Shown here in pieces: positions 31,374-42,456 of a stretch of DNA of 64,000 bases; the stretch's first letter is position 1, and each line of letters opens with the position of its first letter. Source of the DNA: Symbiodinium natans. Taxonomy: Eukaryota > Sar > Dinophyceae > Suessiales > Symbiodiniaceae. Below the pieces are notes generated by a model. The model searched no databases and was not told where the DNA came from. It saw nothing but the letters and a program-made list of their open reading frames with translations. Position numbers and translations under genes: made by a program. Location of the stretch: NCBI GenBank assembly GCA_905221605.1, contig CAJNDS010002668.1:1118350-1182349 (forward strand), in the 5' to 3' direction.

Positions 31374-31976
31374 ATATGAGGATCCCTATCGTATAAGAGT
31401 ATAAGGGGTCCCAGCTTTTTTCCGGGACCCCTACCTTTCTAGAATCCCAAAATGATTCAGACCCACTGCCATGGCCGAATGTCGGCATATGTAATCTGCC
31501 CCTTTGTTTGCCCTGGGGGGGAGGGGGGGGGGCTCAGAGTTAGCTCATGAATCATCCTTCAAGGGAAGGGTCTAGGTAGGGACACAATCCGGGAACCTCA
31601 AACCGAACATTCCCAGGGAGACCTCGAGTGAACCTGATAGAAAATCCAAGGCTGAGATAGCTTTGAGCTGTTTTGCTGTGGCCTATCTCTATTTGCATCT
31701 CCCTGTCCCAGCAACGCCCAGCCTCAAGAAATGCACTACGGCAATCGCAAAAACAAGAAGCCCGCAACTGTCGACCCATCTCAACTCTCATCTGAAGACC
31801 ACTTCGTACCCCCCAATCCTGGTCCTTCGCCTGTAAAGTGGCCTGTTTCAGGTGTTGGTCCTGCTGCACCTGACCAGGCTGGGGCTATGGGCATTCGGGG
31901 CCTGGAGTTTAGATGATGGAATGCGAGGAAGGCGATGATGGACGGGGGGCGATGGTCATGACGTTCATAAAATATG

Positions 31977-32089
31977 CTTGGTGGCCCAGTGGTACCCTTT
32001 CGCCCTTCTTTTGGTTGAAGGTTAAATAATATACAGTAGCCAACCCCAAAAGGGTACCCTCATTATTGGATGGTTACTTTGCTACCAAG
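31977..32089. repeat. Family A element, copy 6
   Basis: cttggtggcccagtggtacc ... ccaaccccaaaagggtaccc ... ctttgctaccaag. Confidence 0.7.
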
Positions 32090-33098
32090 TGCTCAAGATG
32101 ATGAGGAGGAGAGGATGAACACTGAGAGGCGGTGCACCTCGGGAATTGGCCCTACAGCCCCGGGCCGAAAGTTTCGATCTACAGGGCCCGCAGGAGCGTG
32201 CAGACATCAACGCAAGTGTCGTTTTCATTACTCCGGCTAGCGGAGCACTCCGTACCCCGTTCATAAATGTACTACTTGTCTTCTAATCTCCAGAGGAGGC
32301 CCCAAAGCTCAATTCCGGAGGAGGTTTCGAGGCTCACTTTACGGGGAAGAGGGCGGGGGCTTGGGCCCAAGATTCTGGATGCTGGTGGGTCAATCTCGGC
32401 TTGGCGCAGTATCCTCAGAAGGCCGAAGCGCCAAATTCCAAGCCTAAACCTCACCCTAAAACCTAAACCCCAAGCCTGTGCACCCGAAACCCGAAACTGC
32501 TGGGGCCGTTCACTGCCCTGGCAAGGACGAATCGCGCGACGGGCTCTTCCACGCGGAGTAAGATAGTGCCAGGGCCTTTGGGGGAAGCTCTCGGCCTTTC
32601 ACGACTTAGAGGGTTCTGGAGCATGGGCTCCGGGATCGGAGGTCCGAAGCGTTTGTAAGTTTAGGGCTTCAGGGTTTAGGGGACTTGGTCAGGGTGGCAA
32701 AGCTTCCTCTTTGGAGCTTGAGCCTTGTTTCTTTAGGCTTTGGTGGCAACCCACCACCCACCCAAGATGCAGATGTTGACTTCCCCAAGGTCTTTATCAA
32801 GCCTTCTAATATCCAGCTCATACATTGTATTGCAGCTTTGGGTACTCTAAGGATAGTGCACAGTATAACTCATTGTAGCGAAGGCCCGTAAAAGGACGAA
32901 AGCTGTCCTCGTGGCAGTTGTGGTGGTCTACAATTAAGGGTGTTTACACGTAGCTAGCCATGGAGGGAGTTTCCCCCCAACCCGTTCTCAGCACAATGCC
33001 CATGTGGCTGCTGCGGGTGTAGAGCCTGCAGCCCTACACCCTCAACCCCTCCTCCCAAACTTCTCCCCTAAACCCGAAACCCTAAACCCTAAACCCTC

Positions 33099-33205
33099 TC
33101 ATCTGCACCGATGAACGAGCCGCTTTGGACCCAGGCTCGCCGACCTGGCGCCCCTCTCAAGCCCTGCAGCCTGGGCCTCTTCTCCATTCAGTTTTCCCCT
33201 CGAAA
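33099..33205 (+). CDS. Exon candidate between CCCTAAA arrays, unknown
   Basis: Frame LICTDERAALDPGSPTWRPS, followed by a proline-rich stretch, lies between CCCTAAA repeats at 33075-33098 and 33207-33257. No splice pair could be fixed. Confidence 0.3.
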
Positions 33206-33788
33206 TTACCCTAAACCCTAAACCCTAAACCCTAAACCCTAAACCCTAAACCCTAAAGGGCCCTAGATGTACCCTTTAAGGGATTATATAGGGACTCACT
33301 CCCTCATTCCATACTAGCCAGGTTTTGATAGCCCAGACGCGGGTTTGCAGAATGCGAACACTGTCATTGGCTTGACTTCTTGGCTCACATGGCCTCTCAC
33401 TGTTTGGGCTCCACGCTGTCATGGTTATTCAGAATATGCAGCAGGGTTTAGGAATGTCATCATCAACATCTGGATCATGATCACAATGCCGGATAATCCA
33501 GCGCTGAAATTGTTGTGTCCTGGGTCTTGTAGGGTTTCCAGGCTTGCGTTCCAGGCTTGCGTTCCAGTAAGGTGTTGAGGTCTGAAACTCAGCAGAGATG
33601 TTCTGACACGAACCTCCAACCGCTAAACCTAGTGCTGAAGTCCTCATCGACACGACCCGCAAAACCCGATCGGGCCCAAGGGAAGCCATCGAGTTCAAAG
33701 CCATCCCAAGCACTTACAAGTGAAGTCCCCCAGGCCTCTTCGAGTGCTGCGGCTAAGGAGGCGTGGCGGCTGTGTGTCTACGAACCAG

Positions 33789-33950
33789 GAAGGGTTTTTT
33801 GCTGTGCTACCCAAGAGGCTCGAGCAGCTCGCCCTGAATCTCGGCATATTTTTCCCAGGTGTCTTCGGCCTACAGCGCCCTCGAGGCCTGGCAGATTGGG
33901 TCCTTCAGAGAGTCGACTCTGAAGTTCGAAGACTCGGTCCCTTTAGAGCT
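33789..33950 (+). CDS. Exon candidate, unknown
   Basis: gaaccag|GAAGGG; frame EGFFAVLPKRLEQLALNLGI then FFPGVFGLQRPRGLADWVLQ. It overlaps the - strand hydrophobic frame at 33870-34148; only one can be coding in the overlap. Confidence 0.35.
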
Positions 33951-34148
33951 AGGGGCCCCCCGTTCGTAAATGCTCAACATCAAGAGCAACACATCGAAGA
34001 CACCAACAACAGGTTCTCCAGCCAAATAAAGCACCCGCGTAACAAGAATGAGTGGGCGAATGAAAGCACGGAACAGGATAGGGATAAGGAAAGAGCGCAG
34101 TGACAGATACCCAATCTTCTGAGCCATAAGCATGACCGTGGCCTGCAT
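33870..34148 (-). CDS. Hydrophobic exon candidate on the - strand, probable membrane protein
   Basis: On the - strand, tatgcag|GCCACG opens a frame with two or three hydrophobic stretches (YLSLRSFLIPILFRAFI, PLILVTRVLYLAG, GVFDVLLLMLSI) separated by basic residues. This is the clearest membrane-like frame in the window. Family unknown. Confidence 0.4.
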   Translation of the reverse strand: MQATVMLMAQKIGYLSLRSFLIPILFRAFIRPLILVTRVLYLAGEPVVGVFDVLLLMLSIYERGAPSSKGTESSNFRVDSLKDPICQASRAL

Positions 34149-34241
34149 ACCCAGAAGCCTTGTGAAACCATATATGGCAGCCGGGAGCCATGAAGGCCTG
34201 CAATCCCAGCCCTTCGGGAGCTCTGAAGCCCCAAAATTTTG

Positions 34242-34312
34242 GGTTTAGGGGTTTAGGGGTTTAGGGGTTTAGGGGTTTAGGGGTTTAGGGTTTAGGGTTT
34301 AGGGTTTAGGGA
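34242..34312. repeat. Array switching from TTTAGGGG to TTTAGGG
   Basis: Five 8-base units (TTTAGGGG) followed by about four 7-base units. The variant is locally homogenised. Confidence 0.9.
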
Positions 34313-34424
34313 AAAAACCAAAGCTGAACCCAAGAAATCGGGCTCCTCCTCGTAGAACCAGAAGGTCATCTCCCCGACCTTCCAAAACCCCCCAAGCGGA
34401 AGATTCCTTGAAGACTTGGTAGCC

Positions 34425-34591
34425 CAGTAGTACCCTTTTTGTTCCCCTTTTTTGGGCGGGCTCAAGGTTCCCTAAAAAAAAGTCGCCAGCCCAAAAAAAA
34501 GGGGCGCCCTTACTAGAATAACCCTAAACCCTAAACCCTAAACCCTAAACCCTAAACCCTAAACCCTAAACCCTGTTCCTGGGCTACCAAG
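34425..34591. repeat. Family A element, copy 7, interrupted by about eight CCCTAAA units
   Basis: Both ends are intact (cttggtagcccag / ctgggctaccaag). The telomeric array 34519-34575 sits at the place where other copies read atatgg. Flanks read gac on both sides, possibly a target duplication. Confidence 0.8.
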
Positions 34592-34706
34592 ACTGCCAGG
34601 CAGTGATCAAAGCCAGCCGACGCGATGGGCAGGCCCCCCCGTGCTGGCCTGCAGATGCCTAGGAAGCCCCCAAGGGGGGGCCCCTACCCCTCTGTGGTGC
34701 TTGACT

Positions 34707-34807
34707 GTAACTTTAGATCCTTAGCCTTTTTGGGTTTCTTGGGTTTCTTGAATCAGGCAGCAAAAAAATAGATAATTTCTGACTACCCTCCTAAGTGCAG
34801 CCAAGTA
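34707..34807. repeat. Family E dispersed repeat, copy 2
   Basis: gtaactttagatccttagcc, ttgggtttcttgaatcaggc, gactaccctcctaagtgcag. Only a few mismatches to copy 1 outside the centre. Confidence 0.7.
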
Positions 34808-34839
34808 CCCATTGTGCAACTTCGTACATTCCAGCTGAT

Positions 34840-34925
34840 ACGGGGGGTTTCCGGAAATAGGGGACCCTTTTTTGGGGGGGTTCCCTTTAAGGGGGACTCT
34901 ATTCTATTGGGGGTATAAAAGGGTA
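34840..34925. repeat. Family F dispersed repeat, copy 1
   Basis: gggggtttccggaaatagggg, ttccctttaagggggactct attctattggggg. Related to 63095-63175 (gggggtttccgaaatagg, aaagggattctattctag). The adjoining 63040-63095 also matches 49195-49255 (aaggtacccctaatatcgt). Confidence 0.5.
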
Positions 34926-36070
34926 CGGCTACTTTGGGAAATGTCCAAGAGACAAACCCACGACCCTACAAGCGCCCATTGCCCAGACTTCGGCCAGCGC
35001 GACATCAAGGAGGAAACACGTGCTGGGCCAGCGGCGCTGGCGCGTTTCTTTTGGTCTTTGGAGCCGAAACCCAAAAGCCCTAGCGGCCCTCCACCTAGAT
35101 GCCTTGGCCCCACGCACCTTGGCCTCAGCTGAGCCCCCCCCCTTGAGGCTCGAGTCCCAGTCTCGACTTTGGGGCCTTCCTTTTGTGGTGATGAGGCTCA
35201 AGGGCTCCTCCTAAACCCTCAAACCATACAGCCCCAAAGAGGCTTCTCGGATGCACAGTGGGCTGTTCCAAAGTCTATGGTTCCTTTGGGGCTCCGATAA
35301 TCAGATCATGACCACCCTGAATCCAATAGTTAACTTGAACCTTCAGCGCGTGTGGCCTGCAGAAAAGCGGGCAACTATTCTTAACCCCCGAATTTTGGGC
35401 CCATGTAGGGTTTTTTTTCTGTTTTTGGGGTCTAGTTTTGACTTTAGGGGTTCGGGTTTAGGGAACCTTCAACCCTCCAGTAGAATCCTCTGTTCCGAAC
35501 AGGATGGCCCCATTCAAATCTGGAAAGCCCCGAGCCCTCGAGCTCAAACCAGCCCTAAACCCGCAACCTTGGCCCACCTTCAAGCATGTCCCTAAACCCT
35601 AAACCCTAAACCCTCAAGACAAAATAAATAGAAATTGTATGTGGTATCATTCTGAATTTCCCTAGTTATTTGTCTAAACAGCTGACAAGCAGAGTTTAAG
35701 TAAGTTCATCCACTGCGCCTGCGAGGCCAAATGCTCAGTTTACTTGAACCTTTGGGGCCTTCCCACCCAAAGAGTCCCAGCCCCTTCCGCCTCATAAAAC
35801 CGAATATCTCAACAAAAACGTTTCGGTCAAAACGTTTCGCTCAAAACTTTGTGCGACCCAAGCCCTATACAATTTCTTTTTCACCCAAACCCAAACTTCT
35901 GCCAGGATCCTCCGAGACTGCCTCAGTGGCAACGCCCGGCCAGTCTTCTTCATGAATCTCTCCCCACACCCGGAGGAAAAGGCCGAGGGTTTAAGGGTTT
36001 AGGGTTTGTTTAGGGTTTAGAGTTTAGGGTTTAGGGTTTAGGGTTTAGGGATTATTTTCGGGGTTTAGGG

Positions 36071-36360
36071 TTAGGCGTTCCTCCCATGATTCTCAGAGCT
36101 GCTTTTTTTTCTTCTGGCAGGTTCATTTCTTCCGAAAGTTGATCTTGGATCGCTCCTCAAGTAGGACAGTAGGAACCTAGGACCATAATGTGACCACCGC
36201 CATGTGAGGCAGAAGTCGTTGCGAGGATGTGATGGCGCACGAACAAACATAGCTGACGTAGCATCTGTGGAGTGAAAGTGTGGCTCAGCTGGGCTATAAA
36301 TCTTTGAACACTGCACGTCTAGGACTTCAGCTTCCGGATGCAAGTGCAGGTTGTTGTAAC
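36071..36360 (-). CDS. Exon candidate on the - strand, unknown
   Basis: Open frame of about 95 codons ending in a stop. It includes NNLHLHPEAEVLDVQCSKIY and FCLTWRWSHYGPRFLLSYLR, not low-complexity. It could be a final exon. TTTAGGG repeats lie on the + strand immediately to its left (36000-36070). Confidence 0.4.
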
Positions 36361-37049
36361 TGGTGATTCCTTTAACGGGCGGCGGGGGAAGGGGGGGGGG
36401 CGAGTGGGGAAGGCTTCCCTTTTTTAAGGGGGGTGGGGGGGGGGGGGAGGGGGAGGGGTTCCCTTTTTTATTGGGCCGGAAGGGGGGGGGGGGGGGGGGG
36501 AAGGGGGTTCTTTGATAAAAGCACCTCTAGGCCGGCCACCGAAGCGAAATAGTGATGCCGAGCAGGTTCACACGACGCACGCCATCACCTTTGCCACGGC
36601 CCTCGGGGGACGATCGCTGAGATGATCTTTCGCCTGCAGATAGTCAGGAAAGAGTGCAAGCCACATCTGCGCAGAAGCCCTCAAGCCCCCAAACCGCAAA
36701 ACCCTCATGGAATCCGAATACGATTCTGAGTTCTAAACCTAAATCCCAGGCTAAGAAACCCCCCCAAGCCCTAGACCGTATACCTGGTAAAGAACACTAA
36801 GCCCCTCATCAGAGACACCGAAGCCAGCAAGTCAGCAAGTGGGGCCGAGTTGCGGTTGAGTATCATTGGGGGGAGCCTGCAGACGATCCTGAAACCGTCA
36901 TTCCCTACATGACCCTACAAAAGCGGGCTAAAGTGGGTGAAGATCCCTTGTGGCTCGACAAGTCCAGGCGTTCCCCTGTTTGGAGAACGCCTGGCAGCCA
37001 CTTAGCTCCTGCCGATTTGGGTGGGAGTCCTGCTGCTCTTTCCGAGACC

Positions 37050-37225
37050 CTAAAACCCTAAAACCCTAGAACCCGAAAACCCTAAAGCCCTACAACCCTA
37101 AAACCCTAGAACCCTAGAACCCTTGAACCCTTGAACCCTTAAACCCAAAACCCGAAAAAACCCTTAAACCCTTACCCTAAGACGCTTAAACCCTAAAACC
37201 CTAAAGCCCTAAACCCTAAAACCCC
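37050..37225. repeat. Variant repeat tract CCCTAAAA / CCCTAGAA
   Basis: 8-base variants of the telomeric unit. A similar tract lies at 53965-54080. Confidence 0.8.
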
Positions 37226-37310
37226 AAGCATAAGAACTGAAGGCTCTGAAATCTTGTACCTAAGCCCCCTAAAACCCTTGCCGGGGGCACTGTTCGACCG
37301 ACCGCCCAAA

Positions 37311-37606
37311 CTACCAGCGCTGCTCCTGTCTAAGACACAGAGAGTTTCCGGAAAGCCTGCCACCGGCGGTTTCCAGGACTGGGTTGGAACTTGAGCTAAC
37401 TTGGGCTAACTTGGGCACAAAGGTACGCAGCTTGTCGGTTGTGTACGCATCGAGCGCAGGGATGATGAAGAAGCCTTTGTCAGAGGAATCGAGTTGGCAG
37501 GCCAGGACGAAGCGAAGCATTCCTCTGAAGCATTTTTCACTTTGCATGTGCCAAAGCAGCCAGTCACCTTTCAGGAAGCGCACACTTCCTTTAATCTGAC
37601 AGGTAT
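37311..37606 (-). CDS. Exon candidate on the - strand, unknown
   Basis: - strand acceptor-like tacctgtcag then a frame of about 98 codons with well-mixed residues (SVRFLKGDWLLWHMQSEKCF, KGFFIIPALDAYTTDKLRTF). It is more protein-like than the + strand alternative at 37384-37599. No domain recognised. Confidence 0.45.
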
Positions 37607-38811
37607 CACTCCAGCTTGAAACTGAAAACCTGAAACTTCTCCGCTGAAACCTACACGATTGAAGTCCGAGGCCCTAATCCGCGCGCTTCAGCCTCCACCA
37701 CGAGACTACTAGGCGATCGTAACAGCATTTGCCACTCGCATCTGCAATGCCCCACACAACACCCGTGGCTAACCATGAAATGCGAAGTCATGAGGTAGTT
37801 GTCGACGAGAACTCTACAGCTCTTCTGTGCCAGCCATGCTGTACGGCTGCGATATACAGTATCATGCTATGCAGCAAACTGAATCTGGTGGCTCAGTGCT
37901 TTGGATGAGCCTGACTCTTCGCAAAGCTTGAGCGCCAAACCTGCGTCCGTGCCTCTGTAGACTCTGGAACACCTGGCATTCACAGGTTTAGGGTTTAGGG
38001 TTTAGGGTTTAGGGTTTAGGATTTAGGGTTTAGGGTTTAGGGTTTGTGGCTTGCTTTGGGGCATGCGTCTGGGCACTTGGGGCATATCAGATATAAGCCC
38101 CTGGTTGCTAAGGTTCCGGTCTGCTTGCCTTGGAGGTATGCACAAGCGAAGCACTCCCCTGCAATCCCACACCCGAATCTGAAGCACTTTGATTTTCGGA
38201 AAGTATTCACCTCGCCGCCGCTCCTACAAGACCACCTAGAGCAGATGAAACCGGCAAGTCATGCAGCACAAGCACTCTTCGAGCTCCCCGTAGAACATGA
38301 GCAGCCAGAAGTCCTACAGACGGCGGGCATACAAGGGCCCTTTGTGTGCCGGCGGGTTCTATGCCCCTGCGACAAAGGGGCTGGTTTCGAACCCCCCACA
38401 CCCCCCGAAGCCTTCACCCCTTGGGGCTCGACTCTTACCATGCTCGGGTAGCCCCATGGTTAAGGGCTTTTTTTGGGATGATAGGATTTGCTGTTCTTTG
38501 CATACATAGAAGACACTGAGTAGCGCCTGCTGCAATTCATGTCGTCGGAGGAGAGTGAGCCCGTCGAGGCACTGCCCTGCTTCTCCCTGTGACATCTCAA
38601 TCCTGTCCCCGGCGTTGATGTTCTAATTACCCTGAAACCTGGAACCCTAGACCCTAGACCCTGCCCTAAACCCTAAACTTTAAACCCTAAACCCTAAACC
38701 CTAAACCCTAACCTCTCTGAATACGAAGATGGGCCGCGTTGTGACAGGCGGCCGCTGGCTCAGGCTTGGTGAATCACAGCGGTAGCCTCGGCGATTCTTG
38801 CACTTAAGATA

Positions 38812-38922
38812 GGGGCCGGAAGAATTACTAGTAGTATTCCCTTATGGCCCCTTTAGAAATATACTATAATAACAATACTAATAATAATAACCCCCAAAAA
38901 CCTTATTATGGGGCCCCCCTAA
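38812..38922. repeat. Family D dispersed repeat, copy 2
   Basis: ggggccggaagaattactag, atggcccctttagaaatata, a (TAA)n stretch, and ccccaaaaaccttattatgg. Confidence 0.65.
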
Positions 38923-39155
38923 ATTCGCCTTTCAGAACGGCAGTCATCTCACCCAACAGAAGCGCTGGTATCACACCCAGGCAGCTGGGGGGGCACTCAT
39001 AGTGTATGGCTAGACAGACACTGCAAGAGTTGTTTGGCTCACCTTCGATAAGACGACCAACGGGTCATGAGGGAAGCTCCTCCAAGATCCCCCGCTCCCT
39101 CTTCGGCCCAGAAGCCAGCTCCTACATGACCGCATTATTCAGACCTTAGCCCAGT

Positions 39156-39422
39156 TCAGCTGAAGAAGTCGATGATGCGACCTAATGAAACAGGGTACCC
39201 TTCTTCTTCAAGCTCAAGCCTGGACCCTCCTTCGCTCGAGCAGCAGAGTAGCCGCGATGATTCGAGATCTCTTTCACCGCAAGGCCTCGAGCCCGAACAT
39301 CCTAAGGAGTATAGGGCCTCATAGTGAGGGTTGAGGCGGCTGAGGGGCTGAATTTGCTGAACCTTCCGATGCTCTGGCCCCGATCGAGGCGGCCAAAGTA
39401 GCTCCTCGGCAAAGCCCAGCAC
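39156..39422 (-). CDS. Weak exon candidate on the - strand
   Basis: 88-codon frame (LGFAEELLWPPRSGPEHRKV). The overlapping - strand frame at 39319-39702 and the + strand frame at 39440-39829 are alternatives. Without splice sites I cannot choose. Confidence 0.2.
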   Translation of the reverse strand: MLGFAEELLWPPRSGPEHRKVQQIQPLSRLNPHYEALYSLGCSGSRPCGERDLESSRLLCCSSEGGSRLELEEEGYPVSLGRIIDFFS

Positions 39423-40288
39423 GGGAAGCGGCCCGGGCAGTGTTTATCTGCGGAGAGTTCAACACTTCGTCTTCAGATGTATCCAAGGTTCCGAAACAGG
39501 TTTTGGTTCTTAGGCTGCTGTGCACCCCTGCAAGAAACGGCGAAGGCTCCAATCCCAGCATGTTAGACTTTTCGGGTTTGATGGCAGGTCTGACTGGATT
39601 TTGTGTGTTGTTTGAGCTCTCGGGGGTTCTTGACTTGTTTGCCCGCCAACAACCAGTAGGAGCGCCTTGGGCACTGAACTCTAGGTGCGCGCAATCGCGC
39701 AATCATACCCGAAAGAATGCTGTTTGTTGCGTTTGTCCTGGCCCCAGTGGCCTCACCAAGTCCGAGCAGAATCACATAGGGCTTGAGGGGACACTTGAGA
39801 ACCTGAACCCCCAGTGCTTTCAGTCCTGACGTCCATACGTTCACGGGACTCCAAGCCTGCCGCTGCAAAACTCGCAAGCCCCAAGAGTGCCCACCCTAAA
39901 CCCTAAACTTTGGCCCTAACCATAACCCCAACCCCTTAGCTTTCAGCCCCCAACCCTAACCAAATCCACGGTACATGGCAGGTCGCAGTTCGGCCGCGGA
40001 TCGTGGCGGGGGCAAGGCTGTGCATGGGTGCCTTTTGGGTTCATGGGGTTGGAGGAATCTTTCTTAACTTAGGAGAAGCAAGTCGAGGGAGTTTCAGCTT
40101 TCCTCCCGGTAGACACTTAGAGTTTGATCATACGCAAGTCTTGTACTCCTACATCGAGTACGAAGTACTCTGAAAGAACGCCACGGAAAGAGGGCAGTCG
40201 GTCTACAGTCTCAGCTCAGTTCGTTTCCATTCTAGATTCTGTTGGTGAATTAATACGCCCGTCCTCGTACTTGGTGCCGGAGCAGATC

Positions 40289-41572
40289 ATGGCCAAGCCG
40301 CCGAGCGACAGTGGGTACCAAGGGCAGGAGGAAGACAGTTTTCATCGAAAGGGCCTGTCGCTGACGGACGTCGACGTGGCACACCTCTTCACTGCGTATC
40401 TTGCAGACCAGTACATGCTCGTTTCCGTGGACAAGCTGGAATTCCTAGCCAGGGGATTCAACAACAAGGTCTATGACGTGTCTGTGTCCGTCCGGCGAGT
40501 CCCCCAGGAAGATGGCGGAGCCGCTGACCCGATTCCCTTGCGGCTGTGCCTTCGTTTGACAGGGACGACCACGTGGCCCCCTCAGAAGTTCTTGTACGAA
40601 GTCGCAGCCATCCGTTTTGTGAGCAAGCTGCTCCCCTCGATCCCTATCCCGAAACTGCTCTTTGTGTGCGACCGCAACCCGGACATCTCCACCGCGTGGT
40701 GCTGCCTGGGCATGGAGTGGATCGAGGGCACCTTGCTCACCGACAGAACGTACAATCGGCTTGGCGACGGTGCGAAGCAGCAAATCGCACACGACATTGC
40801 CAGTGCCATTGCCGCACTGAATTCCCTTCAGTTCTCATCTATTGGCGCCATTGCATCCTTTAACGCTACGAGCATGGAGGATCACGACTTAGGGAACCTC
40901 GAACAGCACATTGGTCCATTTTTAGGCGAAACGGATGCCACCGACGGCCCATTTGTCTCGACATCTCAGCACATTCTCGACACTTTTGCCAAGTACAGCA
41001 CAAGAAACGTGAAATTTGTTGAGGAGAAGTATCAAGCTGTGGCTCCATTGCTCCCATATGCTTCCCGCGTCAAGGCGGTGATTGAGCATTTTTCTGACGA
41101 CCTTGACAACTGTCCCGTGTGCTGTGTCCATGGTGATCTTTGCGGCAGGAACATCCTCATGGATCCTTCAACCGGACACATGCGAGCACTATTGGATTGG
41201 GAATGGCTCGGGGCGCGTGCCAGCGCGATTGAGTGGCGAAATGGTTTCGACGATGTTCCCTCGGAGCTCAAATTCGCGGTCGCCTCCGAGGCCATTCGAA
41301 TGGGTGTGCCTGATGTCCCTGACCCGACCATCTTCGCAGAGACGAAGTCAGAGAACCTCACAGATCATCCTGTGCGCGTGCTGGAGTCGCTTCTGGACAA
41401 GCTGTCACCTTGGGAAGTGATGGCCCATTGCGGAAACGACTACCCAGTGCCATCGCTGGAGAAGATCGTGCAGGAGGCCACAGACGGGCTCGACGAGCTG
41501 CTGTTGAAGCTGGAGCTGCTACTCAGCTCGCCTACCCGGGAGGGCATGACGCGGGCTTCTGATCCGGCGTGA
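40289..41572 (+). CDS. APH-family (phosphotransferase enzyme family) protein, single exon
   Basis: A 427-codon gene from ATG at 40289 to TGA at 41570-41572. It has the protein-kinase-like fold of aminoglycoside phosphotransferases: a glycine-containing N-lobe loop (GFNNKVY, residues 56-62), a hinge (GMEWIEG, 141-147), the catalytic loop HGDLCGRNIL (281-290, with D283 and N288) and the metal-binding DWEW (D303). These enzymes move phosphate from ATP to a small hydroxylated molecule; the substrate here is unknown, and most eukaryotic members are not drug-resistance enzymes. The start was chosen because atcATGg has a good Kozak context; the frame is open further upstream to 40124 but with no ATG. 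It is the only long intronless gene here, suggesting retroposition or transfer. Confidence 0.88.
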   Translation: MAKPPSDSGYQGQEEDSFHRKGLSLTDVDVAHLFTAYLADQYMLVSVDKLEFLARGFNNKVYDVSVSVRRVPQEDGGAADPIPLRLCLRLTGTTTWPPQKFLYEVAAIRFVSKLLPSIPIPKLLFVCDRNPDISTAWCCLGMEWIEGTLLTDRTYNRLGDGAKQQIAHDIASAIAALNSLQFSSIGAIASFNATSMEDHDLGNLEQHIGPFLGETDATDGPFVSTSQHILDTFAKYSTRNVKFVEEKYQAVAPLLPYASRVKAVIEHFSDDLDNCPVCCVHGDLCGRNILMDPSTGHMRALLDWEWLGARASAIEWRNGFDDVPSELKFAVASEAIRMGVPDVPDPTIFAETKSENLTDHPVRVLESLLDKLSPWEVMAHCGNDYPVPSLEKIVQEATDGLDELLLKLELLLSSPTREGMTRASDPA

Positions 41573-42395
41573 AAAAAACTCGATCCCCAACATGTGCTTC
41601 GGTGCGTGGTGGAAGGTGCAGGCCACAGACAGCACCAAGTATGTTACAGGATTACAGTACTGAAAGTCGTCCCAGAATCCAGTAGGCCTCAACACCGGGA
41701 TTTACATACATCTCCTGGCTGCTGTGGATTAGACGAATCCGGAGAAGGGGGTTGTCGGTCTCTTCAATCCTAAACCCATCCAAAACCCTGCCCCTAAACA
41801 TACCTTCAGCCCCACTAACATAGACCTGGACATCAATGCCCTTCTACATGGGCAGTTCTCTAAATTGGCATCCCTTTCGGGGTCCCCTTTTTAGTACGTC
41901 ACACATAAAACTAGACCCCCAATCTGGAGAACTAACTATGTAACTACACCCAGTGACCTAGGACCTGGGGCAAATGCTTCCTGCCGTAGAGGGTTGAGTC
42001 TCTGGCATTTCTGAAGTGGTAGGCCGCTCCATCCTTCAGCCTTTCCAGCTTGAAGTCGTACCTTTTTTCCGAGATCAGATTCCGAACCCTAGAACCTCCT
42101 TTGTAGCATAACGCTGTCATGTTGGGGGGGGGGGGGGGGGGTTGCTTCGGGTTTTGAATGTAGGGTTTTAACCCGAAACCCTAAACCCTAAACCCTAAGC
42201 CTGCAGGCTCGTGCCTGGTTCAGCGCTTATGGACCTCGGTGCAAGTGCCCCAGCGGCAGCACGACGAGTACACCATCAGGCTGGATGTCCCAAAACCCTA
42301 TAAATCCTATAAACCCTATGAACCCAGTTAAAGTGGGGAGACATTCTCCGATCCTGTTCACAGAAGGGTCAAGGTGCCTGGGCCCAATACGCTGA
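41573..42395. other. Non-coding stretch after the phosphotransferase, apart from one small exon
   Basis: Mixed sequence with a G17 tract (42125-42141) and short CCCTAAA repeats (42170-42198). Apart from the exon candidate at 42207-42279 I see no gene. An A-rich heptamer directly follows the stop codon, but there is no long A tail. Confidence 0.4.
42207..42279 (+). CDS. Exon candidate, unknown
   Basis: cctgcag|GCTCG; frame SCLVQRLWTSVQVPQRQHDE and YTIR, ending at a GC donor (catcag|gctgga). CCCTAAA repeats precede it and TTTAGGG repeats follow. Strong exon-like context. Confidence 0.5.
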
Positions 42396-42456
42396 AGTTT
42401 AGGGTTTAGGGTTTAGGGTTTAGGGTTTAGGGTTTAGGGTTTAGGGTTTAGGGTGT
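42396..42456. repeat. TTTAGGG array, about 8 units
   Basis: Perfect repeats. Confidence 0.95.

Noticed and set aside
40124-40288. N-terminal extension of the phosphotransferase
   Set aside because: The frame is open but contains no ATG before 40289, and its composition is less protein-like; I take it as 5-prime untranslated sequence.
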